Assembly: GCF_020379485.1 (NCBI RefSeq)
Contig: NC_063448.1
Coordinates: 50,477,218-50,541,217 of the forward strand
DNA from: Brassica napus
Taxonomy: Eukaryota > Streptophyta > Magnoliopsida > Brassicales > Brassicaceae
Length of the DNA: 64,000 nt
Direction of reading: 5' to 3'
Position numbers and translations under genes: made by a program. Positions 48,201 to 60,404 of the stretch are shown piece by piece. Numbering within the stretch: the first letter of the stretch is position 1; each line of letters starts with the position of its first letter. Under the pieces are notes generated by a model. That model was not told where the DNA came from. It did not search any database and saw only the letters and a program-made list of their open reading frames with translations.

Positions 48201-50923
48201 AGCTGGGGTGAAGTAGCATACGCCGACCCTGCAGCACTGGTCTCAGATAGCAGCCCAGAAGCTTTAGGCTCGCCGTTGGATGAAACAAGTACTGGTGCTG
48301 TCGTCTCCACAGATGCAGAACCCGCCAAATAAGTCGAAGTATTAGCACCTTTCGATCTATTCACTAAAATAGATGGTTTAGGCACTGAATCAGCTGAAGG
48401 TAAATCTGTAAGCTTCATTCCAGATGGTTTTGATATGCCTTCAACCAAATTAGCCTCCCGCGAAACACTAGAATCTGACTTCTCCAAACCCACACTCTCC
48501 TCTATAGGAGGAGGCAAACACAAGCATAAGTCTAATGTATACTGCTGGATTGCTTGCGTCTGAACACAATAAACCTTAACAACGGCTTCTTCTGGAGGAT
48601 CATTAGTCCCGATAAAACTTAATATCGGCATAGTGACTGTAAACTCAGACAAGTAGTCCATCCTTGTATCAGCTGGAGATGAGCCATAGTCCAAATGCAC
48701 AGCATATATGGCGTTCCTTTTCGCATTTGCAAGCAAGAGGAGGCCTGCTTCAGACAAGGCTATAACTTGGTTGAAAAACGCCATCTCCGCTCGTGGCTCA
48801 GTTGAACTTTTCAAATCAAGTTTCTGAGTACAATTCCATGACTCAGATTCAGCTGGCAGGAGCCATCCTTCTTCTCCAGTCGGGACCCAAATCTTCATCT
48901 CTCGATTTAGAGGACCCTGCAAATATTGCATACACAGACAGAGTTAGCAACTAAGCACAAAGATAAGCTATGTTATAAAATGTAAATTCAACACAGCAAA
49001 TTTAATTTCGCATTAGACAAGACTAAAAAAAAATCGGAATACTGGTACAAAATAATTACCCCAGTGATGAGAATGACGTGATCAGATCTCTCAGGGGATG
49101 TCACAAATGTTGCCGAATTGACTGGATGGCCATCATGAGGTCTCAGAACTGCAACTGGTTGGGCCTTGAAATCTTGCCAAATCTTAACCTGGTAAATATT
49201 ATGAGGACAGCGAGAGTAAGATTCTCTCTCACACACTAAAACACTAACTACTGCAAAATGTGACCGGTTGAGAAGCGACAATACAGAGTGCACGTCTGAG
49301 ATGAAACTAAGCCAATGTCCCAAATTCAGAAATGAGCTAGAACTGTAATTGGATGTCAACTTCACTAGCATAACAAAGGTAAACAGGCTGATGGGTTCCA
49401 CTTAAGTAAAATTCACCATTCCAATACGATGTGTAATCAGTTTCAACCCCTAAGTTAATTCATCTTTAGAAATAATATTAAGAACAAAGATGATGGAAAT
49501 AGGATGACTCGAGTGAAGTATAAAACAAATACAAACCGTGCCATCAACAGAAGAAGAAACGAGGCGTGTGATCATCCACTGGCACATAGATAAATCTGTA
49601 ACCTCTCCATCGTGCTTGCCAACAATCTTTACACCGTCAACCAATTTATCAAGGTGGCACTGAATCGGAGACTCAGACGAGAATACTTCACCTCTGCCAA
49701 CTTTGGTAGTATCAATTAGGAGGACGTGTTTACCAATTGAAACCACCAAAATTTCCTGGAAAAAAAATATGATTTTAGGCAATCAGAAAGTGTACACGAA
49801 GAAACATATGCAACTAAAAGAAATGTTTATCCATACCTGTTTGTGGGAGTGCCAACAAACACGTGGATGTTTGGTGTCTTCCTCACCAAGTATCTGAAGA
49901 GCAAGGACAATCTTTCCAGTTATCTGGGGGTCATCATCTCCCTCAGACCCTTCAGATATTTTCCACACGAAAACTTTTCCATCTAAGCTAACACTGTTTT
50001 CAGAAATAGAAAAAGCAGACGGTAAGGTGGTCTGTAAAAAACGGTAAATCAAAAAAGGAAGCATAACGAAAAAGAACACAAACCTAGCCAGGAGATGAAC
50101 ATCATGAGCAAAGAAGGCCATGTCTGTCACTCGCTGCACACACACAACAAACACGAGGATATAGTGTGAGTTAATAAAAGGAAGCTAAAACCATATGTAT
50201 ACAAAGATTATAGATTTTATTATTATTATTATTATTATTATTAACCTGAGAATGGCCTCGGAATAAAGCTCTTAAAGCGGTGTTAATATTGAGAACACGA
50301 ATGTTTCCTCCTTTCAATCCATAGCATATGTAGATCTTGTTCACTGCGATTTGGCGACCCACAACGAGCTGAGGATCCGACCCGTATTTGGTAATCGGAG
50401 TAACCTCAAGCTGAGGCTGAATCTCGCCGTGTAACCTCACGTCGACATCGTACACAGCGTGTTCCCCGCTCAACCGCCTCCCTCTGGGAAGCTTACAGCT
50501 CGGCACGCGAACAGGACTCGAAGGAAACGAGCGGATCTCGTGCGGACTCGCCACGGGAGCCTGATGCTGCGGCGGCGGATCTTGATTGGTCGCGCCGTTG
50601 TTGTTGTTGTTGTTGAGGAGAGCCAGGATGTGTGTACCGGGATTGTGATTAGCACTAGCACGCGGCGACGGCGACTGGGGGAGATTCAGAGGCGGCGAGG
50701 GGAAAGGGAGTGATCTCTGTTGTTGGAGAAGGCTACTCGAAGAGGAAGGCGCGGCCTCCTGTTGCTGCGGCGGAGGGGGGTAGGGCTGCTGAAGAAACGG
50801 ACCCGCGGGGGGAGGATACGACGCCGGCGGCGTGGGGAAAGGACTCGACGAAGGTTTGAAGAGAGTACCGAGATCGAACGGCGGAGGATTGTTAGGGTTA
50901 GGGTTTCCAGGTGAAGAGGCCAT
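45293..50923 (-). CDS. VCS: VARICOSE (EDC4/Ge-1-type) mRNA decapping scaffold
   Basis: Twelve exons, listed 5' to 3' on the minus strand: 50923-50246, 50133-50084, 49993-49837, 49755-49537, 49188-49060, 48916-47390, 47259-46879, 46787-46668, 46547-46377, 46288-46124, 45794-45675 and 45592-45293. All keep frame, giving 1338 residues. VARICOSE scaffolds DCP1 and DCP2 in cytoplasmic P-bodies for 5' decapping of mRNA. The N-terminal 110 residues are Pro/Ser/Gln-rich. WD40-like blades follow (about 170-500: [32 protein letters not shown]). A long Ser-rich acidic linker sits in the 1527-bp exon. The C-terminus is helical ([15 protein letters not shown], then [26 protein letters not shown]). Arabidopsis has a tandem relative, VCR, next to VCS, but only one copy is visible here. 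A 21-bp in-frame duplication repeats MMVSQKE at residues 921-934. Confidence 0.94.
50212..50244. repeat. (TTA)n microsatellite in VARICOSE intron 1
   Basis: About ten ATT/TTA repeats lie immediately inside the intron next to the exon 1 donor. A likely length polymorphism. Confidence 0.95.
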
Positions 50924-53440
50924 GGATTTGAGCAGATCTAAGATCTACGAAGCTAGGGTTTGCGAAATCGATTGATTAGATGAAGGAAAAGAAGAAAGAC
51001 TCGGCGGATCTGATAGTCACAGACTCAGAGAGAGAGACGGTGAAGAAGACTTGATAGTGAGAAGAGGAAGAGAACTTTTGGAGACTTAACTTTTTATGTT
51101 AATGAATTGATAAATTGATCTAAGATCGCGATAGGCAATGGGAGGAGGTATAGTCATCGGTTTTAAGAATGAACTAGATTAAGATCCGCGCCTTGTATGT
51201 ATTTTATGTTTTTACATATATAAATATTATATATATAAATTATTGTATGTATTTTATGTTCTTACATATTATGAAATAATAAAAATATATTGAATAATTA
51301 AAAGTCAATAACTATTACTAGTTAAATTGGTGCGAACGTATAAATCAATTTTATTAATCCAAACAATTTTTTAAAAAATTTGATAGAATATGTAATTAAA
51401 TTTAAATGATATTAACATACATAGTATATTTTTAATATTAATGTCTATTAAATGATACTTTCTACTCATATGTTATTTTTATCATGTGTATCTTTAATAG
51501 CAAAAACTTTAAATTATTGTTAACAAAATTTTCATTGTGGGATTAATAATTTTAGTAATTTATAATTTTAAAAAAATTATCAATGTTAGTTCAAAACTTT
51601 TATCAAAAACAATTATTCAAAGTAAATTTTGAAACTAAAATATTTATTTATTCAATATGGTTTATAGTTTAATTTAGAATGATATATATACATATATATT
51701 TTAAATGTTAATGATTAATTAAATTAGACTTTTACTTATATGATTTTGTAATCATTAGTATTTTGTCATAACAAAAATTTTAAACCATGGATCGTAAAAT
51801 TTGAATGTGAGACTTTTAACAGTTTTAGTAATTTATAGTCGTTTTTTAAAATTCAAAATATAACATATACAGAAAAATCTAAATCTAAATTTTTATAATA
51901 TGGTTATTGTGATTTTTTAATTTTAATAGTTTAAAATTAAACAAATTTGATAAGATACATTATTTTTTTTATCAGATCTTTATTATTCAAAATCATTAAT
52001 TGTCATATATATTTTAGCCACATTAGACAATTCCGTAATCTTTATTTAAGGAAATAATAAATGATATTAATAATGAATTTATTGTTAGTTTAATAAAAAA
52101 CTTATTATATAATTAGATGGACCAACCTATTTCTCTAATAATTCTAAGAATTATCCTAATGATGACACGTGACTACAAAAAGAAGTTGTAATGTTTCACA
52201 AATAATATATAGGTGATTTTTCTGGTATTAAATTCATATTTTAATTCGCTCGATTATGTTTTTGTTACTAGGCCTTTGTTTCTATTTATGGGTCTTATAT
52301 AACCAGCCCACGTCTAGCCTGAATCAGTAGTCTTTTGCATCTTTCTCTTACATATACACTTGCGGAACATACTTGTTATTTGCTAGTTTAGCAAGGGGGA
52401 GTATCGATCAGTAATCAAATTTAAGCTCTTACTAACTGACCATTACAGTATAAATGAATGACAATAATTACACATAAATATATATATACTAGTGGCATGC
52501 AGTGTGCTGTTAGTTGATGTGTTATGTAGATGGGTTAATTATATGTGTTCTTGGTGAAGCTCGAAGTTTTGTCGAGATTTCTTCTTATTTAAGTAGTGGT
52601 GTGATTTAATTTTTTGTAAACAAACATTAAATGTTAAGTAAGTTGTAGTCTGTTTGTTAAGGCTTCGGGAATAGTCTGATATTGTGATGATGGCTGTGCT
52701 CCTGGTGTTTTAATTTTCTTCACAATTGCGGGCCACCTTGAGTATGAACCAACAATTTTCAATGGTAATTGTGAAGCTAATTTACGGTGTTATTGTCTCT
52801 GTTCTGTTTACACATGCAATGGAAATTAGTGTATGTTCCTTTCAAAAAAAAAAGAAGGAAATTAGTGTCTGTTTAGCTATCTTTTTCTGTAACATTTTTG
52901 GCTTTTAGAAGATGATATTTAATGGAGGCTTGGACTGTTTTAAAATAATTGCTTATGGAGGAAGCCATGTCGTTGTGGTTGGAGAATGGTGTCTCATCGG
53001 TTGAGATAGGTTGACGCCCCGGGATTGTGAAGATCATTCCACTCAGTCTTCCTGGCGCTTAAACTTGAGAAAAATATATAACAGTAACATTCATTATTTT
53101 TAAAGTTCAAAAAAATTCATTATTTTTAGGGAAAAAGAATAAAACACTCACATATTGTTCCCTTGCAATCATTTTAGAGATTCTTGTCCACTTAGAATGA
53201 ATATTAATGTTAGCCCCATTCTAACTCTCTAGTTATACGGTTAATCATTTTTCAAAAAAAAATTATACAATTATTTTAAAAAAAAAAATTAATTATAAAC
53301 ATTTTTTTTTTGTTAATGTTTTTTTTTATATATATTTTTTTAAATAATAGTCTTCCTCCCTATAGTGGGACGTCAGTTTTCAGAAAGCAAATAAAATTTT
53401 TAAAAGAGACACATGTGAACGAAAGCTTTAAAGCGATAAA
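50924..53440. other. VARICOSE promoter and AT-rich intergenic region
   Basis: The first 200 bp contain the GA-rich VARICOSE leader. The remainder to 53440 is AT-rich with no supported gene and no trace of the VCR paralogue. The T-rich stretch near 53270-53340 could be the poly(A) end of the minus-strand LINE that follows. Confidence 0.5.
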
Positions 53441-53452
53441 GTTAAGACGTCG

Positions 53453-55265
53453 TTACGGCTGGAAGTACGTAAACCAAGTAACAAGATGAGACTCCTGAAA
53501 AGATTGAGAGCGTTGGGTTGGTTGAACTGGTATGCGGTCCATTCCTATGAGTTTTGCCTTCATGATCACTTGAATTTCCTTGATAAGGAGGTGGGCTGAT
53601 CTGCTTGTTGAGTTATGCAATCTCAGGTTCCTTTCACGCCAAAGGACATAGCATACTGCCTGAAGTAGAAGCTTGCAAATAAATTTAACTTTGGGATGTG
53701 AAGCTGTTAAAACCCATGTGAGAATACCATCAAAAGAGTGAGGCTGGTGAAGTGTGGGATGAGTGAAAAAAAGATGACCAAACCTCTGCAGATACAAGAC
53801 AATCAAAGAACAAGTGTGATCTTGATTCATTAGCCCGGTCGCAGAGGAGACAGGAGCTTGGCACAGTCATTCCCCAAGTTATCAGCCTATCCCTTGTAGG
53901 TAATCTGTTTTTAGAGTTGAACCAGACAGATTTGAACCAGGAAACATGCGGAGGGCTCGGGTGTAGAGATGCCCATGTCTTTGTGGTAGAGAAGTCTCCT
54001 GGAGAAGAATCAGGTGAATGTTTCCATTGGAAGAAATCTTGGGCTAAAGGGTCTAGGTCATAGGAGACAGTTGAAAGACAATCTCGAAGGAATTGGTTTA
54101 TAGGATGGCGACCCCTTGGAAGGCGCCATCCATTAGAAGTTGATGCCATAGAAACCGAATCCATGTATCCTATACCTGAGACCATAGGACCTGAGGTTCC
54201 ACACAATTCGAATAGAGGTCCGAGTCCTGTCCAATTGTCGTGCCAAAAAAGAGCAGTTGAGCCGGATCTAACATTGCAGACCAAGAATGGGAGAGCTGTA
54301 GGTCTGAGCTTCATAAGCGATCTCCAAATCCATGATCCAATATTCTGAAAGTCCGCGTCCCAAAACATTCTGTTTCCTGTTAAGTGTTCCTTCATCCACG
54401 CTACCCACAAGGATCCATTGGCAGCAAAAATAAGCCATATTAACTTAAGTCCGTAAACCTGGTTCGAATCTGCCATTCTTCTTAGTCCCAAGCCACCTGA
54501 TTTCTTTGGTGTACAAACCGACTCCCAGGAAACCTTTGCACCTCGTGCTGAGTCTGGAGTACCATTCCAAAGAAAAGCATTGTACATTCTCTCTAAAGAG
54601 TCTATACAAGTTTGTGGAAGTGGGAAAATAGCTGCCCAAAAATTGAAGATTCCATATAGGACAGATTGCAGCAGCTGAAGCCGACCCGCAAAAGATAAAA
54701 TCTTAACTGTCCAAGAATTTATTCTAGCTCTAACTTTGTCCAGGAGAGGCTGATAGTCCCTAGGCCTTAGCTTGTGAGGCATTAGAGGCAAACCGAGATA
54801 TCTTACCGGGAGAGACCCTTGTGATATTCCAAATCGTCCTGCAAGCGACCGAGCGAAGGTGATGTTCCCTCCATCCACGAAGAGACACGAATTTGGTACA
54901 CTGAGTCCCAGACCAGAAACTCTGTGAAAATCAGATAGAGTATCGATGATCGCAGATAAGGATGTTTCTGATCCATCGAAAAAAATCAACATGTCATCAG
55001 CGAAGCTTAAATGTGAAATGAGTGGTCTAGAACATCGAGGATGTAGAGTGAACTGATTCGTCAAGGCGGCGTGGTCAAGCTTCTTAGACAGAATGTCCAT
55101 AACTAAAACAAAGAGAGAAGAAGAAACTGAGTCTCCCTGCCTAAGACCTTTCTTCCCCGGAAAGAATCCCGCCAGTTCTCCATTTAAACAAACCGAATAA
55201 TAGGGAGTGGAATAACACAAACGGATCCAACCTTCCTTAGTAACACCAATGAGGAAAATAATCAC
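53453..55265 (-). mobile_element. 5'-truncated, frameshifted LINE retrotransposon
   Basis: The minus-strand frame 55265-53730 (511 codons) holds the second half of a non-LTR reverse transcriptase. Visible blocks are GELAGFFPGKKGLRQGDS, SHLSFADDMLIF with the FADD catalytic motif, and LPVRYLGLPL, followed by the zinc-binding RVT domain (CLLCDRANESRSHLFFDC). A second frame, 53830-53453, continues the C-terminal region, so a frameshift lies near 53740-53830. The endonuclease and the first part of the reverse transcriptase are missing. The element is 5'-truncated as is usual for LINEs and cannot move by itself. Confidence 0.88.
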
Positions 55266-55267
55266 GT

Positions 55268-55492
55268 CTACAACCTTCCTTGCAATGTTCGTCTTTGAAA
55301 GCCTGTACGTGGAAGAGCGATGGCAAGACCAATCTCAGCACGACACAGACGATGCTCCCAACCAGAGATAAGAAGTCTGCAACTTGTCTGTTCTAGTATA
55401 GTCTTCAAATTTTTACCATGCAGATTTTCTGCTTTAATGCTTGTTTCAGCACGATAGAACAGAGATGGATCATCAAGGAAGATAAGACTCAT
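55268..55492 (-). pseudogene. Possible second LINE reverse-transcriptase fragment
   Basis: The minus-strand frame reads LIFLDDPSLFYRAE followed by LKTILEQTS, which resembles the FADD...LFFCRA and LK.IL..Y...SG blocks of plant LINE reverse transcriptases, with the catalytic FADD degraded to FLDD. It abuts the larger LINE and is probably a separate, older fragment into which the other landed. The match is short. Confidence 0.45.
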
Positions 55493-56736
55493 TTGTATTC
55501 TAATTAGTTTGTTTCAAGCCGTAGTGTTAACAATTATTATATTGTTTTGTTTGTAAGGAAGTGATAAAGTAAGTAAACATTTAGTGTTAGTATCTTTTAA
55601 GATAATAAAGTGGTTTCTTAGCTCATAAGTAACCACTGAAAACACGGTTTAAGCACAGAGTCAGGCAAAAGTAGACATGTCTACTGTTGTGTTCATGTTG
55701 AGATATAACGCCATTGATCTTCCATCTCTGAAGCTTCCCGCCTTTACGGCTAGGAGGATGAGAGAAAGTAATGACATAATGCCATTGGATTTGGCCTGAT
55801 GGCTTTGCATATTCTGTTTTTGTACATTTCTTTACCATTGCGGTCAAGATGACCCTTTTAAGTTTCAAAGAAACAAAAATGATGACCCCTTGCGCATCGA
55901 CTAAACACTATTTGAGGTTCCTGATAGTTGCAATTTTCAGTGTTAGTTCATACTTGTGTTTCACATGACTCTTTGTTTTGTGGTTTTGATATATCTGTAG
56001 CTGTTTTTGCTTTATCATCACTTTAAATATTTAGCAATTAATAGTAACAAAAAATATCTACATATATATACATATGTAACTATATATTTTTGTTAGTATT
56101 AGGACTGCACCGAAGTTTTAATTTAGCTGAGGCTTCCACTGTAAATAATTGGTTTTATTGGAATCCAGCCAACAGTTGTTGTTGGAGTGAGGTGTTCCGT
56201 TGGTTGCTATAGTTTGGGACACCGGAGGGGAATAAAGCTGTTGGTTAAGATAAAACTTTTAGATCATTCCCCTAGGTCTTACTCGACCTTAACTTCCTTA
56301 GCTTCTTATAAGGTATCTAAAATTAGATACCTCGGAGTGACTATTAGTAAAAAACATGTCGAAACATTTGTCAACAATATATCAACGTAAGGAGTACTTT
56401 GTAAAGTTGTGTAAAGTGTTTTATATTACCTACCTCACTTATTTCGAGGGTGCTGTAATCCGCTCAACGAAGAACTTGAACTGTGTTGTTATCCTTGTCA
56501 ATATATTCAATTTGAACATTAATGTTACTGTCACGTAGCAACTGGGGTGCTTCTGATAGGGTCAACTCTGCCCATTTTCTGGTTGTTTCTGGCAAAGGAA
56601 ACTAATCAAAGGCCAAACCCCATTTCAGATGTAAAGTAATTTAAAGTAATAGTTACAGTATCAAGTTATCTAAGATGTGTGAGTAATATGATTTAAGATG
56701 GGGCCGCATTATTAATTGTCAAATTCATATTAAAAA
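55493..56736. other. Intergenic, no recognised gene
   Basis: A minus-strand open stretch at 55868-55623 reads like protein (QIQWHYVITFSHP) but has no recognised family and is isolated. The rest is AT-rich sequence without supported genes. Confidence 0.35.
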
Positions 56737-57540
56737 CGAATAAGAAGTTTTGAAACCCAACCCGGACCCGCGGTTAAACCGGTAAACCCGGTGACCCAGA
56801 AAAAATCTGTTTTGGATTTTATGAAAATCCCAATATTTAGAAACCCGCAAAAATCCACTAAAACCTGGAACCCGATACCGGTTGAACCACTGGTTGAACC
56901 AATAAATAACTTTTATTTTTTTTTTAGTTTTTAGATTATGTTTTATATTCTAAGTTTTCAATTAAAAAGTTAGATGCTGACGAAAAAAAGAAGTTAGGTT
57001 TTCCCTTTTCAGTTTTATATTTGTGATTTTTAGATTTTGATGAAGATTTTTCACTATGTCACCTAAAAAAATGAAGTGAACGATGATAGAGAGAACCAAA
57101 ATTAGTTGATGTGATTTGGCGTTAGTTTATTTATGTTATTAACAATTTATTACAATGATCTTTTACTTTTCGTTTATTTTGAATTTGAAGTTAATTTATT
57201 ATTCACATAGATATTTAAATATTTGTGAGTTTTATATCTTGATTTTTTTAGATGTCATAACTCTTACTTTGTTACAGAAAATTTTAAATAGTCTAAACTA
57301 TTTTTTTGATATTTTACATGTCAAATGAAAATAAAAATATAAAAACTAAAGTTAAGTATTTGTTAAATACTTTTTAAACATAAGTGTATACATATCCAAA
57401 CTATTATTTTATGTTTTAAAAAACATTTAGAAAATATTAAACTTTAGTTTTTATATATTTATTTTCATAGCATATATATATTATTATATAATAAAATTAA
57501 TTCATTCGTCCGGTTCAGTGTCTGGGTCGGGTTTAAAAAC
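56737..57540. mobile_element. About 800-bp non-autonomous element with ACCCGG-rich inverted ends
   Basis: The left end (AAACCCAACCCGGACCCG, near 56753) and right end (CTGGGTCGGGTTTAAA, near 57522) are inverted matches. Additional CCGGT/AACCGG words lie just inside each. The interior is AT-rich and non-coding. Exact ends and target duplication were not resolved. Confidence 0.55.
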
Positions 57541-57711
57541 ATTGAATAGGACTAAAGTAACAAAACGACCACTTAACACACTAAATGAAAATACCAAGAA
57601 AAACACTTTCAAGTCCTTTAAAAATTGAAAAAAAAAAACTATAGATTAAAAGGGAAATTGCATGTCATAGTAAATGAGAGTTGATCTTGCATTATATGAT
57701 AATAACCACCC

Positions 57712-58423
57712 TGTTTGGAGTACGTAGTCTTTGCGAGACTTCCTACTGGTACGGCCCTCCTCAGCAACTGAGGGACCCTCCATTGCGTTCACAGCTGTCT
57801 CAGTTTCAGTAGGTTGTCATGCTGGTGTGTGATAGTTTCCTTCCATACTCGGACCAGCAGAGATACATGTGTGCCGGTAACCTCACAAAGGATGTCTGCC
57901 AAAATCATTTATGTAGAGAATGGATTTGACCATCCCACAAGGCCCGAAGAATAGAAAGGCCTGGCCCGGATTAGGTAGAGCGACGGCTCGATCGGTCGGC
58001 TCAAGAGTCAGGTCTCTCGGCTTGACTCTTGAGTACTTTTAGTCGATCGTCATCGACTAAAGTATATTCGGCTCAGCGGCTGCTCGGACGCCTACGGGCT
58101 TCTCGGCCCAGCAGAGGAGGCCCACCAAGATGGCGTAAATTAGGTCAAGGACGAAGCATCATGACGTCTATATAAGGGAAAGGGGAGGCAACGAGAGAAG
58201 GATCCGAAACCACTGACTAACACTTGGCGGCTAGATTAGGGTTTTCACCTTTGCTTCATCTCGCCGTTAGTTGTACTTTTCCGGTAGCTCATCGAGCCAC
58301 CGGCTTCCTTTCTGTCGCATTCTCTTCATTTCTCTTGTAACCGACTGAACGTTTTCTCCGACCATAAATAAGACGTCTTTGTTAAAACCCATATCTTCTT
58401 TATTACCGTTTTCCGATTAAACA
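57712..58423 (+). mobile_element. LTR of a Ty3/Gypsy-type retrotransposon
   Basis: A probable long terminal repeat starts TGTTTGG and ends ATTAAACA, with TGTTT and AAACA as inverted ends. It has a TATATAAGG promoter at about 58169. It is followed two bases later by a primer-binding site. Only this one LTR is seen. The left boundary is a judgement from the terminal inverted repeat. Confidence 0.65.
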
Positions 58424-58425
58424 GT

Positions 58426-58445
58426 TGGCGCCCACCGTGGGGCAA
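58426..58445 (+). other. Primer-binding site of the LTR element
   Basis: TTGGCGCCCACCGTGGGGC begins two bases after the LTR. The TGGCGCC core is typical of plant Gypsy elements and fits priming by a host tRNA 3' end. Confidence 0.7.
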
Positions 58446-58467
58446 CTAGCAAAGTAACGTCAGAACT

Positions 58468-60327
58468 ATGGTCGTTAGCAACGACAGTTCTTCGTCAGGC
58501 GAGGAGCGCGAAGCTCTCGAGGTGACGCCGGCTCCAGAGGTGACACCTACGCCTACACCAGTAACTCCACTTCCCCATCCTGCGTCTATGGAAACTATCC
58601 TGGCACGCCTCGCCCTACAAGAAGCGGCGCAGAAGGCGGCAGTTGACCAAATCACGGCGATAGCAAAGATCCTTGCTCCTCTCGCTGCAAATGCCGAAGC
58701 TTCAACAGCGCAGTATCGTCGACACCTGTTCGCCACAGAACGAAACACCGACATAGCACCTACGCGGGATAATGATAACCAAAGCGCCGGTAACGACATC
58801 AACGCGCACACCGCAAGCGAACTAGCCGCGTTGAAACAGTCGGTCCTCGACATCAATTCGAAGATCCACCAGGTGACGATGTCCGCGCCCCAAATCGAGC
58901 ATGTACTCGCGGAATCTCTTCGTACACCCTTCACGCAAAAGGTTACCGGCGTGCGGCTCCAGAAGATGGAGAAACTCCATCTTCCAACCTTCAAAGGTCT
59001 CTCTGACCCTTCTACTCACGTCACGTCTTTCAACATAGCAATGCGACGCGCAAACCTGACCGACGAAGACAAAGACGCCGGCTTTTGCCAACTCTTCGTC
59101 GAAACCCTAGAAGGACCGGCCCTTACTTGGTTCACCAGCCTCAGAGAAAACTCCGTCGACTATTTCCACGACCTCTCGACGGCTTTCCTTAAGAACTATA
59201 TCATGTTCACCAACCAGGAAGCGACCGTGTCAGATTTGTGGAACCTCACTCACGCCAGCAACCAAAGTCTCCGCGACTTCATGGAGAAATTCAAAGCTAT
59301 TGTCTCGAAGATTGATATTCCCGACCATATCGCCGTCAAATCTTTGATGAACACCTTGCACGTCGACTCCACATTCCGTCAGGATCACTACCGATACCCG
59401 ACAAAATCTGTCTCCGACGCCATCGCTCGCTCGCACAACTTTATCCGCATGGAAGAAGACACCAGAGCAAAGTTCGCAAAAGAAGCAGCAGCGAAACAGC
59501 GACCCTCCCAAACAAACGACACCCGCCCCGAGCCCCGCCAGCACTCCTCCGGTGGAAATGACACTCAGAAGCGAGGCTACGTTAGCTCGGTCGGTGATGA
59601 GGAATATCCAAAATCAGCAGCCATCACGCGAGAGAAAGGCTGGAACCACTGGGATCGAGACTCCGCTCCGAAGCAGTCAACCTCATCTGAACCAGCGAGT
59701 TCAAACTCCGAGGAGCCAAAAAAATGGTGCCTCTACCACAAAAGGGATTCCCATGATACGAAGGAATGCAAGGTCCTCATCGGGCAGTTTTTCGACGGAA
59801 TCACTAATGGGACAATCCAAATGCCCACCTCTCCTACGACACCGAAAAACACCAAAAGTTGGAGTAAGATCAAGGAGAAGAAGGCACAGAAGTCTCAAAA
59901 GAACACGGCCCCGAACGAGGAAAGAGCAAGCCCTGAGCGCACTCCCGTCAACAACGTCGGCCCTGCAAACGATTCGTCAGAAGACGAACACCCGCGTCAC
60001 CGGCGACGAGTGGAAGTCATACTCTCTCGCCCTTGCGACTCCTCTGATGACGATGTCCCGACAGTGCAACCAGATCTGCGCGATAAATTGGACAGCAAGG
60101 ATAAGCAGTCTCTCGCTCCCTCGAAAACAGATAAAGACCTGCGCATTCTATTGAAGCGAAAAAGCGCCACGAACGAAAACACAGGAACCACCGACCTCCG
60201 TGCGACCATCTCAAAATGCAACGCTCGGAGAGTCGGTCAAACTGGCGACCTTCGCGACCAGCTCAATTCGAAGGCCGACGACCTGCGAATCCAACTCAAC
60301 CGTTCGAAAGGGTCCGATCTGCGATGA
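58468..60327 (+). CDS. Retrotransposon Gag polyprotein (no pol)
   Basis: An open frame of 619 residues starts 45 bases after the primer-binding site. The Gag capsid domain lies about residues 165-330 (LHLPTFKGLSDP, LVETLEGPALTWFTSL-type block, FLKNYIMF, LRDFMEKFKAIV). A zinc-knuckle-like CLYHKRDSHDTKEC lies near residue 425. The tail from about residue 536 has six DLR-led repeats (DLRDKLDSK, DLRILLKRK, DLRATISK, DLRDQLNSK, DLRIQLNRSK, DLR). The frame ends at 60327, and no protease, reverse transcriptase or integrase follows. The element is therefore a gag-only or 3'-deleted copy that would need partner enzymes. Base composition is much richer in GC than its surroundings. Confidence 0.85.
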   Translation: MVVSNDSSSSGEEREALEVTPAPEVTPTPTPVTPLPHPASMETILARLALQEAAQKAAVDQITAIAKILAPLAANAEASTAQYRRHLFATERNTDIAPTRDNDNQSAGNDINAHTASELAALKQSVLDINSKIHQVTMSAPQIEHVLAESLRTPFTQKVTGVRLQKMEKLHLPTFKGLSDPSTHVTSFNIAMRRANLTDEDKDAGFCQLFVETLEGPALTWFTSLRENSVDYFHDLSTAFLKNYIMFTNQEATVSDLWNLTHASNQSLRDFMEKFKAIVSKIDIPDHIAVKSLMNTLHVDSTFRQDHYRYPTKSVSDAIARSHNFIRMEEDTRAKFAKEAAAKQRPSQTNDTRPEPRQHSSGGNDTQKRGYVSSVGDEEYPKSAAITREKGWNHWDRDSAPKQSTSSEPASSNSEEPKKWCLYHKRDSHDTKECKVLIGQFFDGITNGTIQMPTSPTTPKNTKSWSKIKEKKAQKSQKNTAPNEERASPERTPVNNVGPANDSSEDEHPRHRRRVEVILSRPCDSSDDDVPTVQPDLRDKLDSKDKQSLAPSKTDKDLRILLKRKSATNENTGTTDLRATISKCNARRVGQTGDLRDQLNSKADDLRIQLNRSKGSDLR

Positions 60328-60404
60328 CGTCTCGAATCAAAAAAGAAACAGCCATGCACATGCAGTTCTCCCGCACTGCATTTACCATTCACTCTTTTCT
60401 GTTT

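Noticed and set aside
53453..53830. Separate gene on the minus strand beside the LINE
   Set aside because: The frame continues the C-terminal part of the LINE after a frameshift and overlaps it. It is not independent.
58446..58994. Minus-strand open frame of 182 codons
   Set aside because: It is the complement of the gag gene, long because that stretch is GC-rich.
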